A stretch of DNA of 64,000 nt from Pseudomonas sp. MWU13-2105. GTDB taxonomy: Bacteria; Pseudomonadota; Gammaproteobacteria; Pseudomonadales; Pseudomonadaceae. The stretch's first letter is position 1. Each line of letters starts with the position of its first letter. The notes under the pieces were generated by a model. The model made no database searches. It was not told the origin of the DNA and saw only the letters and a program-made list of their open reading frames with translations. The position numbers and the translations under genes are program-made. Location of the stretch: positions 124,001 through 188,000 of the forward strand of contig NZ_JALLIY010000002.1 in the NCBI RefSeq assembly GCF_023242315.1. Direction: 5' to 3'. Shown piece by piece: positions 25,690 to 33,549 of this stretch.

Positions 25690-26712
25690 ATGTTCAAGCC
25701 CCTGGCTCTTGCCGCTGCTGTCCTCACTGCTTTCAGCCTGAATGCCTTTGCCGCGAAAACCGAGCTGACCGTGTACACGGCCCTCGAGTCCGAGCAGTTG
25801 AGCGCCTACAAGAAAGCCTTTGAGGCGACCTACCCGGACGTGGAAATCAAGTGGGTGCGCGACTCCACCGGCATCATCACCGCCAAGCTGCTGGCCGAAA
25901 AGGCCCGTCCGCAGGCCGATGCGGTCTGGGGCCTGGCGGCTTCCAGCCTGGCGATCCTCGATCAGCAGGGCATGCTGCAAAGCTACGCACCCAAGGACCT
26001 GGGCAAGATCGGCAACAACTATCGCGACGCGGCGAACCCGCCGGCGTGGGTCGGCATGGACGTCTGGGCGGCGACCATCTGCTTCAACACCATCGAAGCC
26101 GAGAAGCAGCACCTGAGCAAGCCGGTGAGCTGGCAGGACCTGACCAAGCCCGAGTACAAGGGCAAGATCGTGATGCCGAACCCGGCGTCGTCGGGTACCG
26201 GCTTCCTCGATGTCAGCGCCTGGTTGCAGACCTTCGGCCAGCAACAGGGCTGGAAGTACATGGATGACCTGCACCAGAACATCGGCCAGTACGTTCACTC
26301 CGGCTCCAAGCCGTGCAAGCTGGCGGCGTCGGGCGAGTTTCCGATCGGCATTTCGTTTGAATACCCGGCTGTGCAGTTGAAGCGCCAGGGCGCGCCACTG
26401 GACATCATCCTGCCGAAGGAAGGCCTGGGTTGGGAGATCGAGGCCACGGCGGTGATCAAGGGCACCCCGCATGAAGAGGCGGCGAAGAAGCTGGCGGATT
26501 TCTCGGCCAGCCCCGCGGCGATGGAATTGTACAAGGAAAACTTCGCCGTGCTGGCGCAGCCGGGCATTGCCACGCCGCAGACCGAACTGCCGGCGGACTA
26601 CGAGCAGCGCCTGATCAAGAACGACTTTGCCTGGGCGTCGAAGAACCGCGACGAAATCCTGACTGAATGGCGCAAGCGTTATGACGGCAAGTCGGAGAAA
26701 TTGCCTCAGTAA
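25690..26712 (+). CDS. 2-aminoethylphosphonate-type ABC transporter, periplasmic binding protein
   Basis: A 340-residue binding protein with a Sec signal peptide ending NAFAA. The mature part is an iron/thiamine/phosphonate-type (family 1/6) fold: TELTVYTALESEQLSAYKKA, WGLAASSLAILD, VWAATICFNT, MPNPASSGTGFLDVSAWLQ and EGLGWEIEATAVIKG. It would capture an aminophosphonate and deliver it to the fused permease. The ATG at 25690 follows an AAGGAA ribosome-binding site. A perfect REPIN separates it from the oxidoreductase gene. Confidence 0.88.
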   Translation: MFKPLALAAAVLTAFSLNAFAAKTELTVYTALESEQLSAYKKAFEATYPDVEIKWVRDSTGIITAKLLAEKARPQADAVWGLAASSLAILDQQGMLQSYAPKDLGKIGNNYRDAANPPAWVGMDVWAATICFNTIEAEKQHLSKPVSWQDLTKPEYKGKIVMPNPASSGTGFLDVSAWLQTFGQQQGWKYMDDLHQNIGQYVHSGSKPCKLAASGEFPIGISFEYPAVQLKRQGAPLDIILPKEGLGWEIEATAVIKGTPHEEAAKKLADFSASPAAMELYKENFAVLAQPGIATPQTELPADYEQRLIKNDFAWASKNRDEILTEWRKRYDGKSEKLPQ

Positions 26713-26737
26713 CATCTTTGTCTGACTCGCGGGCCTC

Positions 26738-26826
26738 TTCGCGGGCAAGCACCGCTCCCACAGGTTCGCGTCGAACACATCATGCGCGTACGACACGGAT
26801 CTGTGGGAGCGGTGCTTGCCCGCGAA
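26738..26826. repeat. REPIN with perfect 26-base arms
   Basis: Arms at 26738-26763 and 26801-26826 are exact reverse complements (left arm begins TTCGCGGGCAAGCACCGCTC). The element divides the transporter genes from the catabolic genes of the phosphonate locus and could shield the upstream mRNA from 3' decay, giving unequal expression. Confidence 0.92.
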
Positions 26827-26861
26827 CCGCGCAGCGGCCATTCCCCTCAGGACCCCCCTCA

Positions 26862-27998
26862 ATGAAAAATCACAGCGACATCCTCATCGTCGGCGCCGGC
26901 ATCCTTGGCCTGTCCCACGCCTATGCCGCCGCCCGGCGCGGTCTCAAGGTCACGGTCTTCGAGCGCAGCGCCACGCCCCTGGGCGCTTCGGTGCGCAACT
27001 TCGGCCAGGCCCTGGTCACCGGCCAGCCGCCGGGCATCATGTCCGAGCTGGCCCGCGCCAGCCGGGAGATCTGGGCCCAATGGGCGCAGCAGGCCGGCTT
27101 TGCGCTCAAACGCAACGGCTCGTACCTGTTCGCCCGCACTGAAGCCGAAGAGCATCTGCTCGAGGCATTTTGCGGCGGCCGCGCCGAGGTCCGGGGCTAC
27201 CGCGTCGAGTTGCTGCGCGGCGCCGCGCTGAACGATCTCTATGGCGGCCAATTCAGCCATCACCGCGCCGCGCTGCACGGTCTGGACGACCAGCAGCTTT
27301 ATTCCCGCGAGGCGATCCCGACGCTGATCGAGTACCTGCGCCGCGAGCTGGGCGTGACCTTCCACTTCTCGACCCTGGTTCGCGAGGTCGAGTCCGGCCA
27401 GTTGCACAGCACCGCCGGCAGCTTCCACGCGGGACAGATCATCGTCTGTTCCGGCCACGATTATCAGACCCTGCTGGCCGAACCCATCAGCCAGTTGCAA
27501 CCGGGCATCTGCCGCTTGCAAATGCTCCGCGCCCGGCCCCGGGTCGAGCTGAACCTGCAACACGCCTTGCTCACCGGCTTGAGTTGCGTGCATTACGGCG
27601 CCTTTGCCGATCTGCCGGAAGCGGCGGCCGTCCAGGCCGAGATCCTGCGCGACAGCCCGCACCTGCACGAACACGGCATCCACCTGCTGATCAGCCCGAC
27701 CCCTTATGGCGACCTGATCATCGGCGACTCCCACCACTACGGCAGTGACGCCTCGCCGTTCAATGCCGAACAGGTTGATACCTGGCTGCTGGAACTGGCC
27801 GAGCAGACCCTGGGCTGCAAGGTGCAGGTGCAGGAGCGTTGGCAGGGGGTCTACGGCGCCAAGGGGCCGGGACCGTTTTCGTTCCTGCGAGCCGCACCGG
27901 GATTGAGCGCCGCGCTGATGCACACGGGTGTTGGCATGAGCGTCGGCCCGGCCCTTGGCGAAGGCAATATTGCCCGCTTGCTGGGGGAGTCGGCATGA
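26862..27998 (+). CDS. FAD-dependent amine oxidoreductase of phosphonate loci (TIGR03364/PbfD type)
   Basis: A 378-residue DAO-fold flavoprotein. The FAD-binding DILIVGAGILGLSHAYAAAR is at the N-terminus, followed by GASVRNFGQALVTGQPPG, and a C-terminal flavin contact at HTGVGMSVGPALGEGNIARL. Members of this clade sit beside phosphonate genes and oxidatively remove amines from aminophosphonates; N-alkylated 2-aminoethylphosphonates have been reported as substrates for the PbfD type. That specificity is from the literature, not from this sequence. The stop codon overlaps the start of the PhnZ-like gene (ATGA), so the two are translationally coupled. Confidence 0.85.
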   Translation: MKNHSDILIVGAGILGLSHAYAAARRGLKVTVFERSATPLGASVRNFGQALVTGQPPGIMSELARASREIWAQWAQQAGFALKRNGSYLFARTEAEEHLLEAFCGGRAEVRGYRVELLRGAALNDLYGGQFSHHRAALHGLDDQQLYSREAIPTLIEYLRRELGVTFHFSTLVREVESGQLHSTAGSFHAGQIIVCSGHDYQTLLAEPISQLQPGICRLQMLRARPRVELNLQHALLTGLSCVHYGAFADLPEAAAVQAEILRDSPHLHEHGIHLLISPTPYGDLIIGDSHHYGSDASPFNAEQVDTWLLELAEQTLGCKVQVQERWQGVYGAKGPGPFSFLRAAPGLSAALMHTGVGMSVGPALGEGNIARLLGESA

Positions 27999-28600
27999 AG
28001 TCAGTCGAGCAGGTGCTGGACGAAGTCTTCGGTTTGTACCGGCAGTTCGGCAGCGCCGACTACATCGGTGAGCCGGTGTCCCAGCTGGAGCATATGTCCC
28101 AGGCCGCGCAGCTGGCATTGGCCGAGGGCTTCGACGACGAAGTGGTGCTGGCGGCGTTCTTCCACGATATCGGGCATATCTGCCCGTCTGATGAACAGCC
28201 GGGAGGGGACATGGGCGGTTATGGCGTGGTCAGTCACGAGCACCTCGGTGCCGACTACTTGCGTCGGTGCGGCTTCAGCGAGCGGCTGGCGCGGCTGGTG
28301 GAGTATCACGTTCAGGCCAAGCGTTTTCTGACATTGCGTGAGCCTGGGTACTACGAGCGTTTGAGCGAAGCGAGTCGGCGGACCCTGGAGTATCAAGGCG
28401 GTGTCATGACGGAGGACGAGGCCCGGGAATTCGAACTTGACCCGTTGTGCGCGGTGAGCCTGCGGATGAGGCATTGGGACGAGCAGGCCAAGCGTGAGGA
28501 AGTGCCGGTGATCGGCCTGCAGCTGTTACGCGCCAAGGCGGCGAAGTTCCTACATGCTCATGCGGCTTTGCGCTGTTCTCCGGAGACTATTCGGATATAA
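27995..28600 (+). CDS. PhnZ-like HD-domain diiron oxygenase
   Basis: A 201-residue HD-superfamily protein. The residues that mark PhnZ, the mixed-valence diiron oxygenase cleaving 1-hydroxy-2-aminoethylphosphonate to glycine and phosphate, are all present: Y23 and E26 in DYIGEPVSQLEH, metal ligands H33, H57-D58 (FFHDIGH), H81, H105 and D162, and the substrate Lys K109. DMGGYGV and the HEHLGADYLRR segment also match PhnZ. It is therefore more likely an oxygenase than a phosphohydrolase. Its usual partner PhnY, the 2-oxoglutarate hydroxylase, is not encoded nearby. It overlaps the FAD oxidoreductase gene by four bases. Confidence 0.84.
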   Translation: MKSVEQVLDEVFGLYRQFGSADYIGEPVSQLEHMSQAAQLALAEGFDDEVVLAAFFHDIGHICPSDEQPGGDMGGYGVVSHEHLGADYLRRCGFSERLARLVEYHVQAKRFLTLREPGYYERLSEASRRTLEYQGGVMTEDEAREFELDPLCAVSLRMRHWDEQAKREEVPVIGLQLLRAKAAKFLHAHAALRCSPETIRI

Positions 28601-28745
28601 ATAAATACGACCTTGACCGAAGATGGCTCTCGCAGTTCAAGCACGGCGCGTCGTTCCGGAACTGTCTGAAAGTTCGCTTCGACGGTGCTCTCGCCGGTCG
28701 ATTCGATGTTGTCTTCATCCAATAATAATGCCGAGGTCCATACCC

Positions 28746-28898
28746 ATGCTGGAAGCAACCCAACAAGAAAACACCCTTCAGGAAATGACCCTCGAAGAAA
28801 CCCAGGACGTTCGTGGTTCCGGGTTCTTCACCGATTTCGGTCCGATCCTCGACAAAGCCGTCGACTGGATCTCCGAAGGCCTGAAAAAAGCCAGCTGA
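28746..28898 (+). CDS. Leader-peptide precursor of an exported small peptide (bacteriocin-like)
   Basis: A 50-codon gene with a GAGGT ribosome-binding site nine bases before the ATG. Residues 1-25 look like a double-glycine-type leader ending G24-S25: counting back from the cut, M is at -12, E at -8, V at -4, G at -2 and S at -1, close to the LSxxELxxIxGG rule for C39 peptidases. The predicted core, residues 26-50, begins GFFTDFG and ends SEGLKKAS; its hydrophobic residues (F27, F28, F31, I34, L35, A38, V39, I42, L46) fall on one helix face. Net charge is about -1. A C39-type exporter is encoded immediately downstream. I know no close named relative; activity is unknown. Confidence 0.78.
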   Translation: MLEATQQENTLQEMTLEETQDVRGSGFFTDFGPILDKAVDWISEGLKKAS

Positions 28899-28915
28899 TC
28901 GGGCACTTGATGCCA

Positions 28916-28933
28916 GGGCGATAGCTATCGCCC
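28916..28933. other. Perfect 18-base palindrome after the precursor gene
   Basis: GGGCGATAGCTATCGCCC is fully self-complementary, 17 bases after the stop of the precursor gene and before a REP. Without a U-run it is best read as an RNA 3'-end or partial-termination structure that would leave the precursor mRNA more abundant than the export genes. Confidence 0.7.
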
Positions 28934-28937
28934 ATTG

Positions 28938-29021
28938 TGTAGGAGCCGGCTTGCTGGCGATGGCGTCCGGATGGGCAACGCGAGACCTGACGGCCGTATC
29001 GCCCGCAAGCCGGTTCCTGCA
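28938..29021. repeat. REP-like inverted repeat
   Basis: TGTAGGAGCCGGCTTGCTGG at the left pairs with CGCAAGCCGGTTCCTGCA at the right, imperfectly. It lies between the precursor gene and the adaptor gene. Confidence 0.75.
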
Positions 29022-29099
29022 GGGTGCATCGTGTCCCCAGTCTGTATTCCTTCATCGGCGCGTGCCCTGTCGCGTCGGTTGTCATGCACGAGTTCACCT

Positions 29100-30380
29100 A
29101 TGCTTGAGTTGGGCAAGGTCGCGCCGCGAGCGGCGCCGGCCCCCGTGGTCTTCGCCTGGTTCGTCTGCCTGTTTTTCGCCGGTGGCCTGGTCTTGCTGTT
29201 TATCGGCAATTACGCGAAGAAAGAAGATGTCCAGGGCCGGGTCCTTACCCGCGATGTGGTCCGCATCACCAGTGAGCGCCCCGCTCATATCCGCGAAGTG
29301 CTGGTCGAGGCCGGTGCTTCGGTGAGCAAGGACCAGCCTCTGGTACGGATCCGTACCCTGGAGCCGGAAAGCTTCAACGAAGGCAGTGACAAACCCCTTT
29401 CCGCCCAAAGCGCCGAGCGCCTCGGCAGCCTGCTGGAGGACGCCGCCAGCGATGAAACCCAGGCCCGTTCGGCTCACGAAACCCAGAAAAAACTCCTGCA
29501 ATTGCAGATCGAGCAGTTGCACAAGGATCTGCAACTCACCGCCACCATCAAGCGTTCGATCCAGCGCCGGGTCGCGATTGCCCAGGAAAACCACCAGCGT
29601 CACGAGCGCCTGGCGGCCGAAGGCGCGGTGTCCGTGGCGGCGCTGAACGAGGCGATCGTCAAGCACGAGACGGTCCTCCAGGACCTGGCCAACAACGACC
29701 TCGCCCAGGCCAGCGCGCAGCAGCGGATCCTCGAGCTGGAGCAGCGCGGCAGCGAAGCCGATCACACTCTTACCAGCCGTCTCAGTGACCTTGCCCGGCA
29801 ACGGCATGACTTGCGCGAACGCCTCGAAAACCTCAACAAGAGCCAGGAATATGTCCTGCTGTCGCCCGTCGAGGGGGTGGTCGATGCCGTCTCGGTATTC
29901 CCTGGCGCCCGGGCCCAGGGTGGCCAGCCGATGATGTTGCTGCGCATCAGCCGGGCGCTGCAGGAGGCACCGGTGGTGGTCCTCGATGTCAGTCCCGCGG
30001 CCATCGGTTTCGCCGGCGCCGGTACCGAAGTCATCGTGCGGGTCGATGCGTTTCCCTATGAACGTTATGGCGTGATCAAAGGGCAGATCGTGCGCAGCAC
30101 TGCCAGCACCTACCTGGAAGCCCCACCCGGTGCCAGAACCGATGGCGAGGAACCGGGGCCGACCTATCGGGCCGAGGTGAAGCTCGACTTTTCCGACCCG
30201 CGCACCAAGATCCGCCAGGACTGGCTCAAGGACGGCATGACCCTCAGCGGTTCGTTGCGCCTGGAGCGCCTGAACCTGATGGAGTGGCTGTTCCTGCCGG
30301 TACTCCGGGGGCTGGCCGGCAATCCGGACTATCTGCCGGCGTTGGGCACCCCGGCACGACCCGTGGGTGAGTCGGCATGA
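29100..30380 (+). CDS. HlyD-like periplasmic adaptor of the peptide exporter
   Basis: A 426-residue membrane fusion protein. It has one N-terminal transmembrane anchor (about residues 14-38, with VVFAWFVCLFFAGGLVLLFI), a biotinyl-lipoyl half-motif near VRITSERPAHIREVLVEAG, a long coiled coil (about 95-250, rich in Gln, Glu and Leu), and the second lipoyl half at YVLLSPVEGVVDAVSVFPG. It would bridge the inner-membrane ABC exporter to the outer-membrane channel. The ATG at 29100 places the anchor correctly; the in-frame region upstream to 28935 runs through a REP. Its stop overlaps the ABC transporter start (ATGA). Confidence 0.9.
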   Translation: MLELGKVAPRAAPAPVVFAWFVCLFFAGGLVLLFIGNYAKKEDVQGRVLTRDVVRITSERPAHIREVLVEAGASVSKDQPLVRIRTLEPESFNEGSDKPLSAQSAERLGSLLEDAASDETQARSAHETQKKLLQLQIEQLHKDLQLTATIKRSIQRRVAIAQENHQRHERLAAEGAVSVAALNEAIVKHETVLQDLANNDLAQASAQQRILELEQRGSEADHTLTSRLSDLARQRHDLRERLENLNKSQEYVLLSPVEGVVDAVSVFPGARAQGGQPMMLLRISRALQEAPVVVLDVSPAAIGFAGAGTEVIVRVDAFPYERYGVIKGQIVRSTASTYLEAPPGARTDGEEPGPTYRAEVKLDFSDPRTKIRQDWLKDGMTLSGSLRLERLNLMEWLFLPVLRGLAGNPDYLPALGTPARPVGESA

Positions 30381-32542
30381 GCCGGCTCAAGCAGTCGCTG
30401 CGCGAAGCCCTGGCCCGTTCGCGGCAGCTGTTCCAGCGCACGGTCCCGGTGATTCTCCAGGACGAAATGTCCGAATGCGGCATGGCCTCGATTGCCATGG
30501 TCGCCGGCTATCACGGCAAGGCCCTGACCTTGCGCGAGATGCGCCAACGCTATCGGGTGGCGCGGGACGGCATGTCCTTGTTCCAGGTGATCAAGGTCAG
30601 CGAAGAACTGGGCTTCAGCTGCCGCCCGCTGCGCTTGCAACTGCATGACGTGCGGCAACTGCGCACGCCGTCGATCCTGTTCTGGAACAACATGCACTTC
30701 GTCGTGCTGCAATCCAGCAACCGCCAGGGGCTGCAGATCGTCGACCCGGCGGTGGGGCGGCGCTTCTATAGCTGGGAAGAGGCGCTGTCGATGTTCAGCG
30801 GCGCGGCGCTGGAAATGCTTCCGGGGCTGGGCTTCACCACCCAGGTCCAGCGGCGGCTGCCCGGTACCTTCGGTCCGCTTGGCGTGCTGCGCAACAACAC
30901 CTGGCTGTTGCGCTACCTGGTGCCCATGGGCTTGCTCTCGGTGGTCGGCTACTTCGGCGCCATCGCCGCGCCCAAGCTGTTTTCCCTGACCATCGATGAA
31001 GTGGTGGCGAAGAACGACGAGGATTTCCTCTTTCTGATCCTCTATGTCTTTGGCGGGATCTTCCTGTTCAAGAGCCTCGCCGCCTGGCTGCGGGCGGTCC
31101 TCGACATGCGCCTGCGCATCGCCTTGAGCCAGGACCTGTCCACCGGGGTTATCGCCTGGCTGCTACGGCTGCCGGTGAGCTACTTCGAACGCCGGGCGCC
31201 CGGCGATATCCTGCGGCGGACCCAGGCCATCGACAAAGCCTTCGTGCAGTTCACCGCCGGCTGGATGGATATCGCCATCGACCTGGCCTTCGGCGTGGCA
31301 TTCCTTGCGCTGATGGCCTTGATCAACGCCAAGCTGGCGGCCCTGTCGCTATTGCTGTGCCTGCTGTTTTTCCTGTTTCGCGGCCTGACCCTGCCGGTGA
31401 TGGAGAAGCACCACAAGACCTCGATCGAAGCCGAGACGGCGCGCAACGTGACCTTGCTCGGCACCCTGGGCAACGTCGAGTCGATGAAGCTCTACAACTA
31501 CGAAGCGGCCAAGCTGGCTAACTGGAGCAACCAGCACACCGACACCGAAATGGCCCGCGCCGGCGTCCAGCGGTTGCAGGCGATGAACCAGGTGGTGCAC
31601 GAAGGGCTGTCCCACGGCCATTCGCTGCTGGTCAGCGCCCTTGGCGCGCTGGCCGTGCTCCATGGCGAGAACAGCGTCGGCGACCTGTTCGCCTTCGTCC
31701 TCTACAAGGACATGTTCATGGGCTGTGCGCTGAAGGTGGTCGACAGCTATATGAACCTGCGGCTGGTGAAGGTCGAGCTCAAGCGGGTCGAGGAAATCGT
31801 CGATGAGCCGGTCGAGCCGGTGGAGTCGAGTGTCTACAGCGCCGATCCCCTCGGCCAGCAGCAACCCTTGCGCTCGATCCAGATCGAGGGCGCGCGCTTT
31901 CGCTACAGTTCGTTCGACCGGCCAACCTTCGAGGAGCTGAGTTTCAGCCTGGAAGGCCCGTGCCGGCGCATCGCGATATTCGGCCCTTCGGGCTGCGGCA
32001 AGAGCACCTTCCTGAAAGTGCTCGCCGGTTTTTACAGCCTGGACGCCGGGCGCTTCAGGATCAACGGTCTGGCGATGCGGCATTTCGGTTTGCGCCGCTA
32101 CCGCCAGAGTGTGGCCTATGTCACCGCTCACGACGAGATCATCGCCGGTACGGTGATCGAGAATATCCTGATGGACAGCGACCCACTGGACGGCACGCGT
32201 TTGCAGCGCTGTGTCGAGCAGGCCGGGTTGCTGGAGAGCATCCTGAAACTGAGCAACGGCTTCAACACCTTGCTTGGGCCCATGGGGGTGCAATTGTCCT
32301 CGGGCCAGAAGCAACGCTTGCTGATCGCCCGGGCGTTGTATCGGCGCCCGGAGTTGTTGTTGCTCGATGAGCCGACCTCCCATCTGGACCCCAGTGCTCG
32401 CGATGTCATCATCGAGACCGTGCGCCGCTTGCCCATGCTGTGTGTGATCGTGACCCACGACAAGGCCGTGGCCGCGGCCTGCGACACGGTGTTGCTGATG
32501 CATCAGGGGCGTTTGCGACCCTTGAGCGGCGCGGCGCGATGA
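30377..32542 (+). CDS. Peptidase-containing ABC exporter (C39 domain, membrane domain, ATPase)
   Basis: A 721-residue bacteriocin-type exporter. Residues 1-150 are a C39 cysteine peptidase with an intact catalytic set: C34 in QDEMSECGMAS, H107 in NNMHFVVL, D123 in IVDPAVG. A six-helix membrane domain follows (about 165-460), then the ATPase with Walker A FGPSGCGKSTFLKVLAG, signature LSSGQKQRLLIARAL, Walker B LLLLDEPTSHLD and the switch His in VTHDKA. It should cut the leader after the G24-S25 of the precursor at 28746 and export the core. It overlaps both neighbours by four bases. Confidence 0.94.
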   Translation: MSRLKQSLREALARSRQLFQRTVPVILQDEMSECGMASIAMVAGYHGKALTLREMRQRYRVARDGMSLFQVIKVSEELGFSCRPLRLQLHDVRQLRTPSILFWNNMHFVVLQSSNRQGLQIVDPAVGRRFYSWEEALSMFSGAALEMLPGLGFTTQVQRRLPGTFGPLGVLRNNTWLLRYLVPMGLLSVVGYFGAIAAPKLFSLTIDEVVAKNDEDFLFLILYVFGGIFLFKSLAAWLRAVLDMRLRIALSQDLSTGVIAWLLRLPVSYFERRAPGDILRRTQAIDKAFVQFTAGWMDIAIDLAFGVAFLALMALINAKLAALSLLLCLLFFLFRGLTLPVMEKHHKTSIEAETARNVTLLGTLGNVESMKLYNYEAAKLANWSNQHTDTEMARAGVQRLQAMNQVVHEGLSHGHSLLVSALGALAVLHGENSVGDLFAFVLYKDMFMGCALKVVDSYMNLRLVKVELKRVEEIVDEPVEPVESSVYSADPLGQQQPLRSIQIEGARFRYSSFDRPTFEELSFSLEGPCRRIAIFGPSGCGKSTFLKVLAGFYSLDAGRFRINGLAMRHFGLRRYRQSVAYVTAHDEIIAGTVIENILMDSDPLDGTRLQRCVEQAGLLESILKLSNGFNTLLGPMGVQLSSGQKQRLLIARALYRRPELLLLDEPTSHLDPSARDVIIETVRRLPMLCVIVTHDKAVAAACDTVLLMHQGRLRPLSGAAR

Positions 32543-33549
32543 ATCCGTTTCGCCCGGGCTGGCCGATCCGCCGCTGGCTGTGGTGGATGCGTTGCAAGGC
32601 CGGGTTGCGGGTGCGCCTGGTGAAAGGGCTGGCGTTGATCTTTCGCCTGAAAATCGCACACCGAGGCTTGCCGCTGTTGCCGGCGATCCTGCTGCGGTTG
32701 CCGTCGGCGTGGCGCGGCCCGGACTACAACGCGTGCCGGCAGAACCTCGAATTGTTCGGACTGGAACCCCGCGCCTGTCGGCTGGTGGCCTGCCGCTACA
32801 GCGCCATCCAGTTGCAGTGCGCGATCTACCAGGTACTTTATCCGCGCAATCATCCCGAACGCTTGCGCGCCTGGATTCGCGCGATTGCCTGGCACGACCC
32901 CGAGCAACATTGGCCGCGTACGCGGGTGCGTTCGACCATCATCGTGCTGGCTCACACGGGCGAGTACTGGATGGCGGTGGCCTGCCTGATCGAGCGCTAC
33001 CCGGCCCCGAAGCGTTTCATCATCCCGATCTGGAACTTCAACGATCCGCTGACCCGGCGCTCCCTCAAGAGCCTGGAAGCCTTCGGTCACCGCGTGGATA
33101 TTCTCGACAGCAAGGATCCGAAAACCGCGCTGGCGATTGTCCGGGCGCTCAGGCGCGGCGACCAGGTGATCATCTTTGCCGACCTGCCGGTAAGCTTCGG
33201 CGGGGTGCGTTCCGGCGAGCCGGTGGATGGACTCCTGTTCGGCCGCGCCGCGCAATTCGTCAAGGGGCCGATGTTCCTCGCGGCGAAAATGAAGTGCGAT
33301 GTACTGCTGGCGGGGCATCGTGCCCGGCTCGGCGGTTGCGGTGAACTGCATGTGATCCAGTGGATCGGCAGGACCGCCGCGGCGGATATGCAGGCGCACT
33401 GGGCGCGGGCGATGGAGGCGTTTATCGGCGCGGCTCCGGAGCAGTGGTTCTACCTGTCACGGATGGAGGCCTTCTATCAGCGGCAAAAGACCTCGGAGGA
33501 AAAAACCTCGGGACTGCCGGGGCTTCTGCAGCGGCGAGGGCTCGGATGA
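32539..33549 (+). CDS. LpxL-like (LPLAT) acyltransferase homologue within the peptide-export operon
   Basis: A 336-residue protein of the lipid A lauroyl/myristoyl acyltransferase type. The order of blocks matches: an N-terminal basic, amphipathic region, VRSTIIVLAHTGEYWMAVAC where the catalytic HX4(D/E) normally lies, then DQVIIFADLPVSFGG and GRAAQFVKGPMFLAAKMKCD. The usual GHFGNWEL becomes AHTGEYWM: H139 is kept, but position +5 is Trp and the Glu sits at +3 (E142). Activity may be altered or lost. Four-base overlaps with the ABC exporter and channel genes tie it to peptide secretion, suggesting acylation of the peptide or of a lipid. Both are inference. Confidence 0.8.
   Translation: MNPFRPGWPIRRWLWWMRCKAGLRVRLVKGLALIFRLKIAHRGLPLLPAILLRLPSAWRGPDYNACRQNLELFGLEPRACRLVACRYSAIQLQCAIYQVLYPRNHPERLRAWIRAIAWHDPEQHWPRTRVRSTIIVLAHTGEYWMAVACLIERYPAPKRFIIPIWNFNDPLTRRSLKSLEAFGHRVDILDSKDPKTALAIVRALRRGDQVIIFADLPVSFGGVRSGEPVDGLLFGRAAQFVKGPMFLAAKMKCDVLLAGHRARLGGCGELHVIQWIGRTAAADMQAHWARAMEAFIGAAPEQWFYLSRMEAFYQRQKTSEEKTSGLPGLLQRRGLG

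Noticed and set aside
24259..26712. 817-residue plus-strand frame spanning the permease and binding-protein genes
   Set aside because: Its first ~480 codons are an out-of-frame reading of the permease gene; only the last 340 codons are the real binding protein starting at 25690 with a signal peptide.
27995..28600. HD protein considered as an ordinary HDIG phosphohydrolase
   Set aside because: The PhnZ-specific Tyr, Glu and Lys residues and the DMGGYGV segment are present, which favours the oxygenase group.
28916..28933. Palindrome considered as an intrinsic terminator
   Set aside because: The stem is perfect, but no run of T follows, so I list it as an RNA structure only.
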